Origin: Neoaquamicrobium sediminum
Lineage (GTDB): Bacteria > Pseudomonadota > Alphaproteobacteria > Rhizobiales > Rhizobiaceae
Direction: 5' to 3'
DNA: 64,000 nt
NCBI RefSeq assembly: GCF_013240295.1
Contig: NZ_JABETK010000001.1
Coordinates: forward strand, 1,240,001 to 1,304,000
Every line of letters begins with the position of its first letter. Position 1 is the stretch's first letter. This document shows, piece after piece, positions 44,644 to 53,451 of this stretch. The notes beneath the pieces were generated by a model. The model saw only the letters and a program-made list of their open reading frames with translations, had not been told where the DNA came from and did no database searches. The translations under genes and the position numbers were made by a program.

Positions 44644-44683
44644 GCCTGCGCGCCGGCACGGCCGGCATTTCAGGAGGAACTTC

Positions 44684-46459
44684 ATGCACGACACGGCACC
44701 CGCGGCAAAGGCATCGGCCTGGCTGGCGCAATTGGCGGACACGCTCCAGCGTCGCGACGTGGCGGGCGCGCTGGAGCTGTTTGCCGAGGACTGCTACTGG
44801 CGCGATCTGGTCGCCTTCACCTGGAACGTGAAAACCATGGAAGGCAAGCCTGCGATCGCCGCGATGCTAGACGCGACGCTTGCCGCCACCGGCCCGCGCG
44901 ACTGGGCCGTGACACAGGCCGCCGGTTCGGAACCGATAGAGGCATGGTTCAACTTTGCCACGGCCGCGGGGCGCGGGAGCGGCATCTTCACGCTCGAAAA
45001 CGGCAAGTGCCGGACGATTCTGACGACGCTGCAATCGCTCGAGGGGCATGAGGAACCCCTCGGGCCACGCCGCGCCAACGGCGTTCGCCACGGCGCGGAC
45101 CGCAACCGGGCGACCTGGGCCGAGCAGCGGGCCGCCGAAGAAGCAGCATACGGGAACGGCACCGACCCCTACTGCCTGATCATCGGCGGCGGCCAGGGCG
45201 GCATCATGCTCGGCGCGCGCCTGAAGCAGCTCGGCGTGCCCACGGTGATCGTCGAAAAGAACGCCAGGGCCGGCGATTCCTGGCGCAACCGCTACCGCTC
45301 GCTCGTGCTGCACGACCCCGTCTGGTACGACCACCTGCCCTATATCCCCTTTCCCGAGAACTGGCCTGTGTTCACGCCCAAGGACAAGATGGGCGACTGG
45401 CTGGAAATGTATGCGAAGGTGATGGAGCTCACCTATTGGGGCGGCACGGAATGCGTCTCGGCGCAGTTCAACGAAGCCGAAAAGCGCTGGACGGTCGAGC
45501 TGCGGCGCGACGGCAAAACGATCACGCTGAGGCCCGCCCAGCTCGTCTTCGCCACCGGCGCCTATGGGCCGCCGAAGATGCTGGACCTCAAGGGCGCCGA
45601 CAGCTTCGGCGGCGAAATGATCCATTCGAGCCAATATTCGGATGGCTCGGCCTATCGAGGCCGCAAGGTGGTGGTGATCGGTGCGGCGAGTTCGGCCCAC
45701 GACGTTGCGGTCGACCTTTGGGAAGCCGGCGCCGACGTCACCATGGTGCAGCGCTCGCCGACAACCGTGGTGCGCTCGCAGACCCTGATGGACATGGCCT
45801 TCGACATCTATTCCGAGGAAGCGGTCGCACGCGGGATCGATGTCGACAAGGCCGACATGATCGCGGCGGCGACGCCGTTCGCCCTGCAGCCGCCGAAGCA
45901 GAAGGCGCTCTACGACCGCATCCGTGCACGCGACGCCGAGTTCTATCGCAAGCTGGAAGCGACCGGCTTCCTCCTCGATTTCGGGCCGGACGAGACCGGG
46001 CTGATGATGAAGGCCTACCGTACCGGCTCCGGCTATTATGTAGACGTGGGCGCATCGCAACTGATCATCGACGGCGAGATCGACATCAAAGCGGGCGTGG
46101 AGATCGACAGGCTGACGCCGACCGGTATCCGCTTTGCCGACGGGAGCGAGATCGAGGCCGAAATCGTCATCCAGTCGACGGGCTTCCAGTCGATGCACGA
46201 GGTGGTGGCAAAGATCGTGTCGCGCGAGATCGCCGACGAGATCGGTACCTGCTGGGGGCTCGGCTCCGGCACCCGCAACGATCCCGGCCCCTGGCATGGC
46301 GAACTGCGCAACATGTACAAGCCGGTCGCGCAGGAAAACCTGTGGTTCCAGGGCGGCAATCTCGCGCTATCCCGGTTTTTCTCGAAATTTGTCGCGCTGC
46401 AGATCAAGGCACGGATGGAAAGTATCCCCACCCCGGTATATTCGACGCCCCTGCAATAG
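44684..46459 (+). CDS. flavin monooxygenase (FMO/BVMO-like) with N-terminal SnoaL-like domain
   Basis: 591-residue fusion. ATG 44684 follows AGGAGGAAC. Residues 1 to about 150 are SnoaL/NTF2-like (LADTLQRRDVAGALELFAED, GRGSGIFTLENGKCRTI). From about residue 165 the FAD site CLIIGGGQGGIMLGARLKQL, then the NADP site VVVIGAASSAHDVAVDLWEA and FATGAYGPPK follow. Related proteins are listed as NAD(P)-binding flavoproteins acting on organic N or S compounds or ketones. It follows the regulator by 40 bases with a small hairpin between. The substrate is unknown. Confidence 0.9.
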   Translation: MHDTAPAAKASAWLAQLADTLQRRDVAGALELFAEDCYWRDLVAFTWNVKTMEGKPAIAAMLDATLAATGPRDWAVTQAAGSEPIEAWFNFATAAGRGSGIFTLENGKCRTILTTLQSLEGHEEPLGPRRANGVRHGADRNRATWAEQRAAEEAAYGNGTDPYCLIIGGGQGGIMLGARLKQLGVPTVIVEKNARAGDSWRNRYRSLVLHDPVWYDHLPYIPFPENWPVFTPKDKMGDWLEMYAKVMELTYWGGTECVSAQFNEAEKRWTVELRRDGKTITLRPAQLVFATGAYGPPKMLDLKGADSFGGEMIHSSQYSDGSAYRGRKVVVIGAASSAHDVAVDLWEAGADVTMVQRSPTTVVRSQTLMDMAFDIYSEEAVARGIDVDKADMIAAATPFALQPPKQKALYDRIRARDAEFYRKLEATGFLLDFGPDETGLMMKAYRTGSGYYVDVGASQLIIDGEIDIKAGVEIDRLTPTGIRFADGSEIEAEIVIQSTGFQSMHEVVAKIVSREIADEIGTCWGLGSGTRNDPGPWHGELRNMYKPVAQENLWFQGGNLALSRFFSKFVALQIKARMESIPTPVYSTPLQ

Positions 46460-46533
46460 CGGCAAAGGTGGACGCGGCGCGGCGGTCTCGACTGGACCAC
46501 CGCCGTTCCGCCCCGAGAAGAACGGAGCATCGA

Positions 46534-47406
46534 ATGTCCTATATCCTGGCGGTGGATGGGGGCGGGACACAGTGCAGGGCGGCAATCGCCGCCCTCGACG
46601 GCACCATCCTGGGCCGGGCGACGGCCGGATCCGCTAACATGGCGACCGACCCGCAAGGGGCGATGGCAAGCGTGGTGGACGCCGCACGCGCCGCACTGGC
46701 CGCGGGCGGTATCGCCGATACGCCGCTGTCGTCGATCCACGCCTATCTCGGGCTGGCGGGCGCAAATGTCGAGCCCGATCACAGCAGCCTGATTGCCGGC
46801 CTGCCGTTTCGCGACACGCGCATCGTCGAAGATTCGGTGATTGCCGTGCGCGGCGCGCTGGGGCCCAACGACGGCGTGATGGCGGTGCTGGGCACCGGCT
46901 CGGTCTATGGCGGACGGCGCGACGGAAAGATGCTGCGCGCCGGCGGGTGGGGTTTCGTGGTTGGGGACCAGGGCAGCGGCGCACGCCTGGGGCGGGCGCT
47001 CATGGAACAGACGCTGCTCGCTTACGACGGCGTGGTGCCCGAATCGGAGCTCACACGCTCGGTGATGCGCGACTATGGCGACGACCCCAACAGGATCGTG
47101 GCTTTCGGCACCACCGCGCGACCGGCCGATTTCGCCCGCTATGCACCGCTCGTTTTCGAGGGCGCTGACCGGGGCGATGCCATCGCCATGGCTGTTGTGG
47201 CCGGTGCGGTAGCCGACGTGAATGCTGCACTCGGCGCCATTGTCTGGGACGGATGCCAGCACCTGTGCCTGACGGGCGGGCTGGCACCGAACTACGAGCA
47301 CCGGCTGGCAGAGACGTTCCTCCGGATTCTCAAACCCGTGCGCGGCAATGCGCTGGCGGGCGCGGTCGAACTGGCTGTGGAGACCTTCGCCTCACCGCAG
47401 GCCTGA
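46534..47406 (+). CDS. BadF/BadG/BcrA/BcrD-type ATPase (N-acetylglucosamine kinase-like)
   Basis: 290-residue ASKHA-fold protein. ATG 46534 gives MSYILAVDGGGTQCRAAIAA (phosphate 1 loop), then LGTGSVYGGRRDGKMLRAGG (phosphate 2, GTGS) and LCLTGGLAPNYEHRLAETFL (adenosine loop). Such single proteins are usually sugar or amino-sugar kinases, e.g. glucosamine kinases. Position after an RpiR regulator and FMO supports a kinase for the pathway's sugar-like substrate. A weak hairpin lies after the stop before the TPP riboswitch. Confidence 0.88.
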   Translation: MSYILAVDGGGTQCRAAIAALDGTILGRATAGSANMATDPQGAMASVVDAARAALAAGGIADTPLSSIHAYLGLAGANVEPDHSSLIAGLPFRDTRIVEDSVIAVRGALGPNDGVMAVLGTGSVYGGRRDGKMLRAGGWGFVVGDQGSGARLGRALMEQTLLAYDGVVPESELTRSVMRDYGDDPNRIVAFGTTARPADFARYAPLVFEGADRGDAIAMAVVAGAVADVNAALGAIVWDGCQHLCLTGGLAPNYEHRLAETFLRILKPVRGNALAGAVELAVETFASPQA

Positions 47407-47538
47407 ATGCGCGTTGGCGCACGACGCGCCTTGCCCCTGCATAGCAAGCTTTTGCCGCCGCTCTTTCCGTTCTGGCCCCTTCGGACGCCGCATCTGGCCG
47501 AGTTGACGAGCGCCGCGGCGTTGCATAGGTTGCGGCCA

Positions 47539-47624
47539 TTCCGAGGGGTGCACCGCACGGTGCTGAGACGGCGTTGAGCCGGACCCTTGAACCTGATCCG
47601 GGTCATGCCGGCGTAGGAACGGAA
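47539..47624 (+). ncRNA. TPP riboswitch (THI element)
   Basis: All core parts are present: GAGGGGTG (47543-47550), TGCTGAGA (47561-47568), ACCCTTGAACCTGATCCGG (47583-47601) and GCGTAGGAA (47611-47619), closed by TTCCG/CGGAA. It heads the rightward thiamine operon and should shut it down when thiamine pyrophosphate is abundant. It also sets the operon apart from the preceding kinase gene. Confidence 0.96.
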
Positions 47625-47674
47625 AAAGGGTCCCGCCAATCGGGGCAATCCTGATCTCTTCTTCGCTTCACCTG

Positions 47675-47701
47675 GATCTCCATGATGACCATCGGGAGAT
47701 C
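47675..47701 (+). promoter_or_regulatory. anti-Shine-Dalgarno hairpin, probable riboswitch output
   Basis: GATCTCC (47675-47681) pairs with GGAGATC (47695-47701). The right arm contains the ribosome site GGGAG of the leader ORF at 47705. An earlier GATCTC (47653-47658) could compete for pairing. Control at translation initiation is inferred. Confidence 0.5.
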
Positions 47702-47704
47702 GCC

Positions 47705-47749
47705 ATGCAGCCATTCTTGTTCGAACGTCCGCCTGATCCTTCGGCCTGA
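47705..47749 (+). CDS. leader peptide ORF, 14 residues
   Basis: ATG 47705 has GGGAG six bases upstream and encodes MQPFLFERPPDPSA before a TGA. It is in the same frame as the permease gene at 47762, separated by that stop and 12 bases. The permease start itself has a poor ribosome site, so translational coupling through this leader is plausible. Alternatively it is the 5' part of a longer permease broken by a stop. Confidence 0.4.
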   Translation: MQPFLFERPPDPSA

Positions 47750-47761
47750 GCGCGAACGCGC

Positions 47762-48505
47762 ATGTCCGCACTGTCGACGGTTCTGCGCACTGTCGTCGTC
47801 CTGCTGGTCGCCTGGCAGGCGCTTGTGCTTGTGCTCGAACCGCCCCGCTACATCCTGCCGGGTCCGCTCGACGTCGCCGACGCGCTATGGCGCCAGAGAA
47901 GCTATCTCCTTGCCAACACGGCCGTGACGCTGGCCGAGATCGCCATTGGCTTCGCGGCCGGGACTGCACTGGGCATCGTCACGGCGTTAGGCATCGTCGC
48001 GCTGCCCCGGTTCGGCGCGGTCGCCTGGCCGCTGGTGCTGGTGGCGCAGGCCTTCCCCGTGTTCGTGATCGCGCCGCTGCTGGTGCTGTGGTTCGGCTTC
48101 GGCATGGCCTCCAAGGTTGCGATGACCACGCTGATCATCTTCTTTCCTGTTGCCTCTGCCTTTGCCGACGGCTTGCGGCGTACCGACCCCGACGTGCTCG
48201 ACGCCGCCGCTTTGACGCAGGCTGGCAACCTCGAAACGCTGTTCCAAATCCGGGTGCCGCTCGCCCTGCCCGCGCTGATTTCCGGCCTGCGGGTCGCGGC
48301 CCCGCTCGCGCCGCTGGGCGCGATCATCGGCGAATGGGTCGGCGCCTCCGCCGGCCTCGGCTTCGTGATGATCCAGGCCAATGCGCGGCTTCAGACAGAC
48401 ACCGTCTTTGCCGCGATGACCATCGTCGCAGCCCTCACCCTTGCCCTGCGCGGACTGGTCGACGCGCTGGCGCCGCTTCTCGTGCCGTGGGCAAGGGAAG
48501 CATGA
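47762..48505 (+). CDS. ThiX-like ABC transporter permease
   Basis: 247-residue inner-membrane permease of the riboswitch-controlled operon. About six helices; the EAA-like loop reads DPDVLDAAALTQAGNLETLF followed by QIRVPLALPALISGLRVAA. Upstream conserved segment RYILPGPLDVADALW and VTLAEIAIGFAAGTALGI are typical of ThiX proteins that import hydroxymethylpyrimidine precursors with ThiY. The matching ATPase (ThiZ) is not in this operon. The stop overlaps an alternative thiY start (ATGA). Confidence 0.9.
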   Translation: MSALSTVLRTVVVLLVAWQALVLVLEPPRYILPGPLDVADALWRQRSYLLANTAVTLAEIAIGFAAGTALGIVTALGIVALPRFGAVAWPLVLVAQAFPVFVIAPLLVLWFGFGMASKVAMTTLIIFFPVASAFADGLRRTDPDVLDAAALTQAGNLETLFQIRVPLALPALISGLRVAAPLAPLGAIIGEWVGASAGLGFVMIQANARLQTDTVFAAMTIVAALTLALRGLVDALAPLLVPWAREA

Positions 48506-48534
48506 CGACCGAACCTTCAGGAGCCAACACCACC

Positions 48535-49473
48535 ATGACAAGACCCATCCTTCTGGCCATAGCCCTCAGCCTCGCCGCGATAGGACAATCTCACGCGCAG
48601 GAGCGCCTCACCGTTCTGCTGGAGTGGTTCGTCAACCCCGACCACGCTCCGCTTGTCGTTGCACAGGAGCTTGGTCTGTTCGAGGAAGCGGGGCTCGACG
48701 TCGAGCTGTTGCCGCCCTCCGATCCCTCCATCGTGCCGCGTGCAATCGCGTCCGGACAGGCCGACATCGGTATCCACTACCAGCCGAACCTCTATCTGGA
48801 TCATGCCGCAGGTGTACCGCTCATCCGCGTCGGGACGCTGGTCGAGACGCCATTGAACACCGTGACCGTGCTGGCTGACGGCCCGATTGACAGCATCGCC
48901 GATCTCGCCGGCAAACGCATCGGCTACTCCGTCTCGGGTTTTCAGGATGCGATTCTGGGGCGAATGCTGGGGAGCGTCGGCGTGGCGCTCGAAGACGTCG
49001 AGCTCATCAACGTCAACTTCTCGCTGTCGCCATCGCTGATCGGCGGGCAGGTGGACGCGACCATCGGGGGATTTCGCAATTTCGAGCTGACCCAGATGCG
49101 GATCGAAGGTCACGAAGGCCGCGCCTTCTTTCCCGAGGAGCACGGCGTCCCGGTCTATGACGAGCTAATCTTCGTTACCCGGCCTGACCTTGCCGACGAC
49201 GACCGGCTGCCGCGTTTCCTGCAGGCGGTGGAGCGCGGCGCGATCCACCTGACCAACCATCCGGAGGAGAGCTGGAAGCTCTTCATCCGCGCCTACCCCG
49301 ACCTCGACGATGCGCTCAACCGGCAGGCGTGGATCGACACGCTGCCGCGTTTCGCCAAGCGGCCGATGGCGCTCGACCGCACCCGCTATCGGCGGTTCGG
49401 CGCGTTCATGGTGGAAAGCGGATTAATCGAGGCAGCACCGGAAGTCGATACGATCGCGGTGGAACTGCAATGA
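48535..49473 (+). CDS. ThiY-like thiamine-precursor binding protein (NMT1/THI5 domain)
   Basis: 312-residue periplasmic binding protein. ATG 48535 follows CAGGAG and gives the signal peptide MTRPILLAIALSLAAIGQSH-AQ; an ATG at 48502 overlapping the permease stop is an alternative. The NMT1/THI5 core is clear: LTVLLEWFVNPDHAPLVVAQ, EEAGLDVELLPPSDPS, GQADIGIHYQPNLYLDHAAG and GKRIGYSVSGFQDAI. Relatives bind formylaminopyrimidine or similar pyrimidines for salvage into thiamine. It overlaps thiM by four bases. Confidence 0.92.
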   Translation: MTRPILLAIALSLAAIGQSHAQERLTVLLEWFVNPDHAPLVVAQELGLFEEAGLDVELLPPSDPSIVPRAIASGQADIGIHYQPNLYLDHAAGVPLIRVGTLVETPLNTVTVLADGPIDSIADLAGKRIGYSVSGFQDAILGRMLGSVGVALEDVELINVNFSLSPSLIGGQVDATIGGFRNFELTQMRIEGHEGRAFFPEEHGVPVYDELIFVTRPDLADDDRLPRFLQAVERGAIHLTNHPEESWKLFIRAYPDLDDALNRQAWIDTLPRFAKRPMALDRTRYRRFGAFMVESGLIEAAPEVDTIAVELQ

Positions 49474-50201
49474 GCGATTTTCCCGAACAAGCAGCCGAGA
49501 TGCTGCAACGCCTGCGCGGCGCCACCCCACGCGTTCACTGCCTGATGAACACGGTCGTCCAGAAATTGGTGGCGGACGGGCTGTCGGCGCTCGGCGCGAT
49601 ACCGTCTATGACGTACGCCATCGACGAGGTTTCCAGCTTCGTCGCCAAGGCTGATGCGCTTGTGGTAAATCTCGGCACGCTGGACGACCAGCGCAGGCAG
49701 GCAATCCGGCTGGCGCTCGATACGGCTCACGACGAGGCAAAGCCGTGGGTGCTCGACCCTGCGCACTGCGATTATTCGCCCCCGCGCGCGACTTTCGCGC
49801 AGGAACTGCTGGCACGCGGTCCCGCGGTCATGCGGGCGAATGCGAGCGAGTTCGTCCTGCTGTCGGTGCCAGACACCGTTGTGAGCGTCCGTACCGGCGC
49901 GAGCGATCTGGTGAGGCAAGGCAAGCAGACACTTGCGATCGAAAACGGCCATGCGCTGACGGCGAAGGTGACGGGCACGGGGTGCCTTTCGGGCGCGATC
50001 ATCGCCGCATTCCTCGCACTTGAAAGAGACGCCTTCCACGCGGCCGCGGCGGCGATGCTGGTCGTCGGCGTCGCCGCGGAGATCGCTGGCGAGACGGCGC
50101 ATGGGCCGGGCAGTTTCGAGCCGGCGTTTCTCGATGCGCTCGACAGGATCGGTCCGGCAGAAATCACGACACGCGCGAGGGTGGCTCATGCCCAGGGTTG
50201 A
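49470..50201 (+). CDS. thiM: hydroxyethylthiazole kinase
   Basis: Phosphorylates 4-methyl-5-(2-hydroxyethyl)thiazole, salvaging the thiazole half of thiamine. The 243-residue protein has HCLMNTVVQKLVADGLSALG at the substrate site, VVNLGTLDD, PWVLDPAHCDYS, RANASEF and the ribokinase-type motif VTGTGCLSGAIIAAFLAL with the catalytic Cys. The usual start motif reads TPRVHCLMN. The ATG overlaps the thiY stop, and the stop lies within the start of thiE (14-base overlap). Confidence 0.94.
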   Translation: MSDFPEQAAEMLQRLRGATPRVHCLMNTVVQKLVADGLSALGAIPSMTYAIDEVSSFVAKADALVVNLGTLDDQRRQAIRLALDTAHDEAKPWVLDPAHCDYSPPRATFAQELLARGPAVMRANASEFVLLSVPDTVVSVRTGASDLVRQGKQTLAIENGHALTAKVTGTGCLSGAIIAAFLALERDAFHAAAAAMLVVGVAAEIAGETAHGPGSFEPAFLDALDRIGPAEITTRARVAHAQG

Positions 50202-50851
50202 CTACAGGCTGAATGCGATCGTCGACGGATCACTCTGCGAAGTCGGGCCGCTGCCGGAGCTTGCGGCAATCGCGGCATCAAACGGCGCGACGATCATCCA
50301 GTATCGCGACAAGCATGCCTCGACCCGGGCGATGATCGAGAACGCCATCGCTATCCGGGAGGCCATAGCGGGAAGCGGCGTTCCGCTGGTTGTCAACGAC
50401 AGGCTTGACGTTGCGATGGCTGCCGGAGCGCACGGCGTTCATCTCGGCCGGGACGACATGCCGGCGGCGACCGCGCGGCAGCTTCTCGGCACGAATGCGA
50501 TCATCGGGCTGACCGTGAAGAATGCAGCCGATGCCAATGCCGCCATCGACGCGCCCATCGACTATGCCTGCATCGGCGGCGTGTTCGAGACCCTGTCGAA
50601 GGACAATCCGGACCCGCCTGTCGGTCTCGATGGCTTTACGGCCCTGCGGCGGCGGATTGCGTCGGCACGCGCCGACCTGCCCGTCGGTGCGATCGCGGGG
50701 ATCGACGTGGAACGCACCCGCGCAGTCGTCGCCGCCGGGCGCATCCGGGGTCGCGGTCATCTCCGCAATCTTTCGCGCCGACGACATCGCGCAGGCGGCG
50801 CGAGCGCTGCGCGCGGCAGTGGACGATACCTTGGGAGGGCATAGCTCATGA
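50188..50851 (+). CDS. thiE: thiamine phosphate synthase (frameshifted near the C-terminus as given)
   Basis: Couples HMP-PP and thiazole phosphate to thiamine phosphate. MPRVDYRLNAIVDGS leads into GATIIQYRDK (pyrophosphate site), PLVVNDRLDVAMAAGAHGVH and LGRDDMPAATAR, YACIGGVFETLSKDN and PVGAIAGIDVERTRAVVAAG. Then the frame breaks in the GGG run 50737-50739 (one G too many); removing it gives ASGVAVISAIFRADDIAQAA and a full 220-residue protein. Probably a sequence error. The stop overlaps thiD by four bases. Confidence 0.92.
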
Positions 50852-51651
50852 ATGCGATTGCGCTGACCATCGCCGGATCGGACAGCGGCGGCGGAGCGGG
50901 AATCCAGGCCGATCTCAAGACGTTTTCCGCGCTCGGCGTGTTCGGCACCAGCGTCATCACCGCCATCACCGCGCAAAATACTCTCGGGGTGCGCGCGGTG
51001 GAGGACATCTCGCCGGAGATGGTCGGGCACCAGATCGACGCGATCTTTGACGACATCGCGGCCGGCGCCACCAAGATCGGCATGGTCTCGCGCGTGACAA
51101 CCATCGCAGTGATCGCCGAACGGCTGAGCCGGCGCGCGGTGCGGCCGGTGCTCGACCCGGTGATGGTTGCGACCTCCGGCGACCGGCTGCTGGCGGCCGA
51201 CGCGGTGGGAGCGCTGCGGGAACAGTTGCTTCCTATCGCGGCCCTCGTGACGCCCAACCTGCCCGAGGCCGCGTTGCTGGCAGACACCGGCATCGCCGAA
51301 AACGAGCACGATATGATCGCGCAGGCCGAGGCGATCCTGAAAAGCGGAGCCGAGGCGGTGCTGGTCAAAGGCGGGCACGGCAACGGCGCGGAGAGCGTCG
51401 ATATTCTCGTCACCAACAAGGGAACGACGCGTTATGCGGCGCCGCGGGTGCAGACGCCCAACACGCACGGCACGGGCTGCACCCTGTCGGCGGCGATCGC
51501 GGCGGGGCTCGCTAGCGGACTGACGCTCCAGGACGCGGTGGCGCGGGCAAAGGCCTATCTGCAAAAGGCCCTGCAGGCCTCCGACCGGTTGCTTGTCGGG
51601 GGTGGACACGGACCGGTGCATCACTTCCACCATTGGTGGGAGACCCGATGA
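50848..51651 (+). CDS. thiD: hydroxymethylpyrimidine/phosphomethylpyrimidine kinase
   Basis: Two successive phosphorylations of HMP to HMP-PP. The 267-residue protein starts MNAIALTIAGSDSGGGAGIQ, with KTFSALGVFGTSVITAITAQ, the loop PNLPEAALLADTGI, LVKGGHGNG and the anion hole NTHGTGCTLSAAIAAGL. Together with thiM and thiE it makes a complete salvage route from the two precursors. The stop overlaps the TRAP transporter start by four bases (ATGA), a strong sign of one operon. Confidence 0.95.
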   Translation: MNAIALTIAGSDSGGGAGIQADLKTFSALGVFGTSVITAITAQNTLGVRAVEDISPEMVGHQIDAIFDDIAAGATKIGMVSRVTTIAVIAERLSRRAVRPVLDPVMVATSGDRLLAADAVGALREQLLPIAALVTPNLPEAALLADTGIAENEHDMIAQAEAILKSGAEAVLVKGGHGNGAESVDILVTNKGTTRYAAPRVQTPNTHGTGCTLSAAIAAGLASGLTLQDAVARAKAYLQKALQASDRLLVGGGHGPVHHFHHWWETR

Positions 51652-53436
51652 AGCCGGCGGCGGCCATCGCACGGTTTCTGGAGCGTGGGCTGGCAGCGGT
51701 CTGCGGATTCGTCCTGCTTGCGATGCTTGCGCTCGTGTTGGTCACGGTATTCCAGCGTTATCTGCTGTCGAGCGGCTTCCTGGGAGCGGAAGAGGCAAGC
51801 GGCTGGCTGCTGCTGTTGCTTGTATGCCTCGGATATCCTCTCCTGGCCGGCGAAACCTCCGCGCTACGCGTCGATTTCCTCGCGTCATGGACTGCGTTCG
51901 GACACGTTCGGCGAGTGCTTTCCGAGGTGATTGTGCTTGCCGCTTCGCTCGCGCTTGTTTCCGGCGGGTGGCGCGCCGGACTCCAACTTGGCGGAACATC
52001 CCCGCTGCTTGGGGTGGACGAGTGGATTCGCCCTGCCGGTCTTGCCGTCTCGGGTGCGCTCGCAATCATCCTGCGGACCCTACAATTGCTTGATCGCGGT
52101 GAATTTCGCCGGCTCATTATCGCCGCTACTCTCGCAGTGCTTTGCTGGGCAGCTGTAACCACAGGGCCGGCGCTAACGGTCATGCCACCGAGCCTAGCCG
52201 GGCTTTGCGTGATCCTTCTGGGCATTGCGGTTGCCGCGCCGCTGCCGCACGTCTTCATTCTCGCCGGGTTCGTGGCGATTGCCTTCGGGAGCCCGCTGAC
52301 AGAGCCTGCGCTTGCGGCGCAGATCCTGTCGGGCGCGGGCCGTTCGCTGCTGCTGGCGATACCGTTCTTCCTGCTGGCCGGCGCGCTGCTTGTCGGCTCG
52401 CGCATGGCCGACGGGCTCGTGCGGTTCGCTGCCGCGCTTGTGGGCGGACGGCGCGCCGGGCTTGGCCAGACCGTGCTTCTGACGAGCCTCACCTTCTCGG
52501 GCGCCTCCGGCTCATCCATCGCCAATGCGGCATTCAGCGCCAAGACCTTCTTCCGGCCGATGGTCGACAGGGGCTACCGGCCGGACCGCGCATGCGCGAT
52601 CATCGCCGCCACGGCAGTGCTCGACAACATCGTGCCGCCGTCGATCGCCTTCTTCATCCTGGCGGCTGCGACGAACCTTCCCGTCGGACCACTGCTTTCA
52701 GGTGGGCTCGTCGCCGGCGCGATGCTGGCCCTGGCGCTCGCCGCGGCCATTCACCTTTCTCGACCCCTCAGGCACCGTCACCAAACGACGAGCGCGGCTC
52801 CATATGGCTGCTGGCGGCACGCGCCGCACCCTTTTTCGGGCTGGGGCTCATCGTCGTCATCGGCATACGTTTCGGCATCGTGAGTCCGACGGAAGCGGCG
52901 GCCCTTGCTGCCGCCTACACGCTTGCAGCCGCGCTTGCCTCGAAGACTGGCTGGAGCGCAATGGCGTCCGCTTTCCGACAGGCAGGGGTCGAAACGGCAG
53001 GCATCATCCTGCTCATCGGCGCGGCAACACCGCTTGCGTTTCTCCTGGCAACGGATGGGGTGGCGCGGGCGCGGCCCGTCTGATTCTTGCACTTGGCGAG
53101 AACCCCTTCATCGTTGTGGCAACCGCCAACCTGCTTTTGCTCGCGGCGGGGCTCGTGCTCGACATCGGCGCGGCGATCCTGCTGTTCGGGCCCATCCTGC
53201 TGCCGGTGGCGATCGCGGCCGGCATCGACGCGGTCGCCTTCGGCGTGCTCCTCGTGGTCAACCTGATGATCGGCGGGCTGACGCCGCCGGTGGGCATCCT
53301 CGTTCAGGTCGTCGGCGCTACGACCGGTCACCCTTCAGCCCGAATATTCGCGGCCATGCCGCCCTATCTCGCGGCACTGGTCGGCGCATTGCTGACCATG
53401 GGCCTCGGCATCGCGGCTCAGGCGTATTTCTTCTAG
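51648..53436 (+). CDS. TRAP transporter fused small and large permease (DctQM; two frame breaks as given)
   Basis: Secondary importer driven by an ion gradient. The N-terminal part (about 160 residues, four helices, LVLVTVFQRYLLSSGFLGAE, ASGWLLLLLVCLGY) is DctQ-like. The rest is DctM-like: GASGSSIANAAFSAKTFFRP, AIIAATAVLDNIVPPSIAFF and NLMIGGLTPPVGILVQVVG. Frame breaks at the C run 52764-52767 and G run 53057-53060 are repaired by one base each, giving about 596 residues. Four-base overlap with thiD and a position in the TPP-riboswitch operon suggest uptake of a thiamine precursor or related compound. Confidence 0.88.
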
Positions 53437-53451
53437 TTCAGGGAGCCCATC

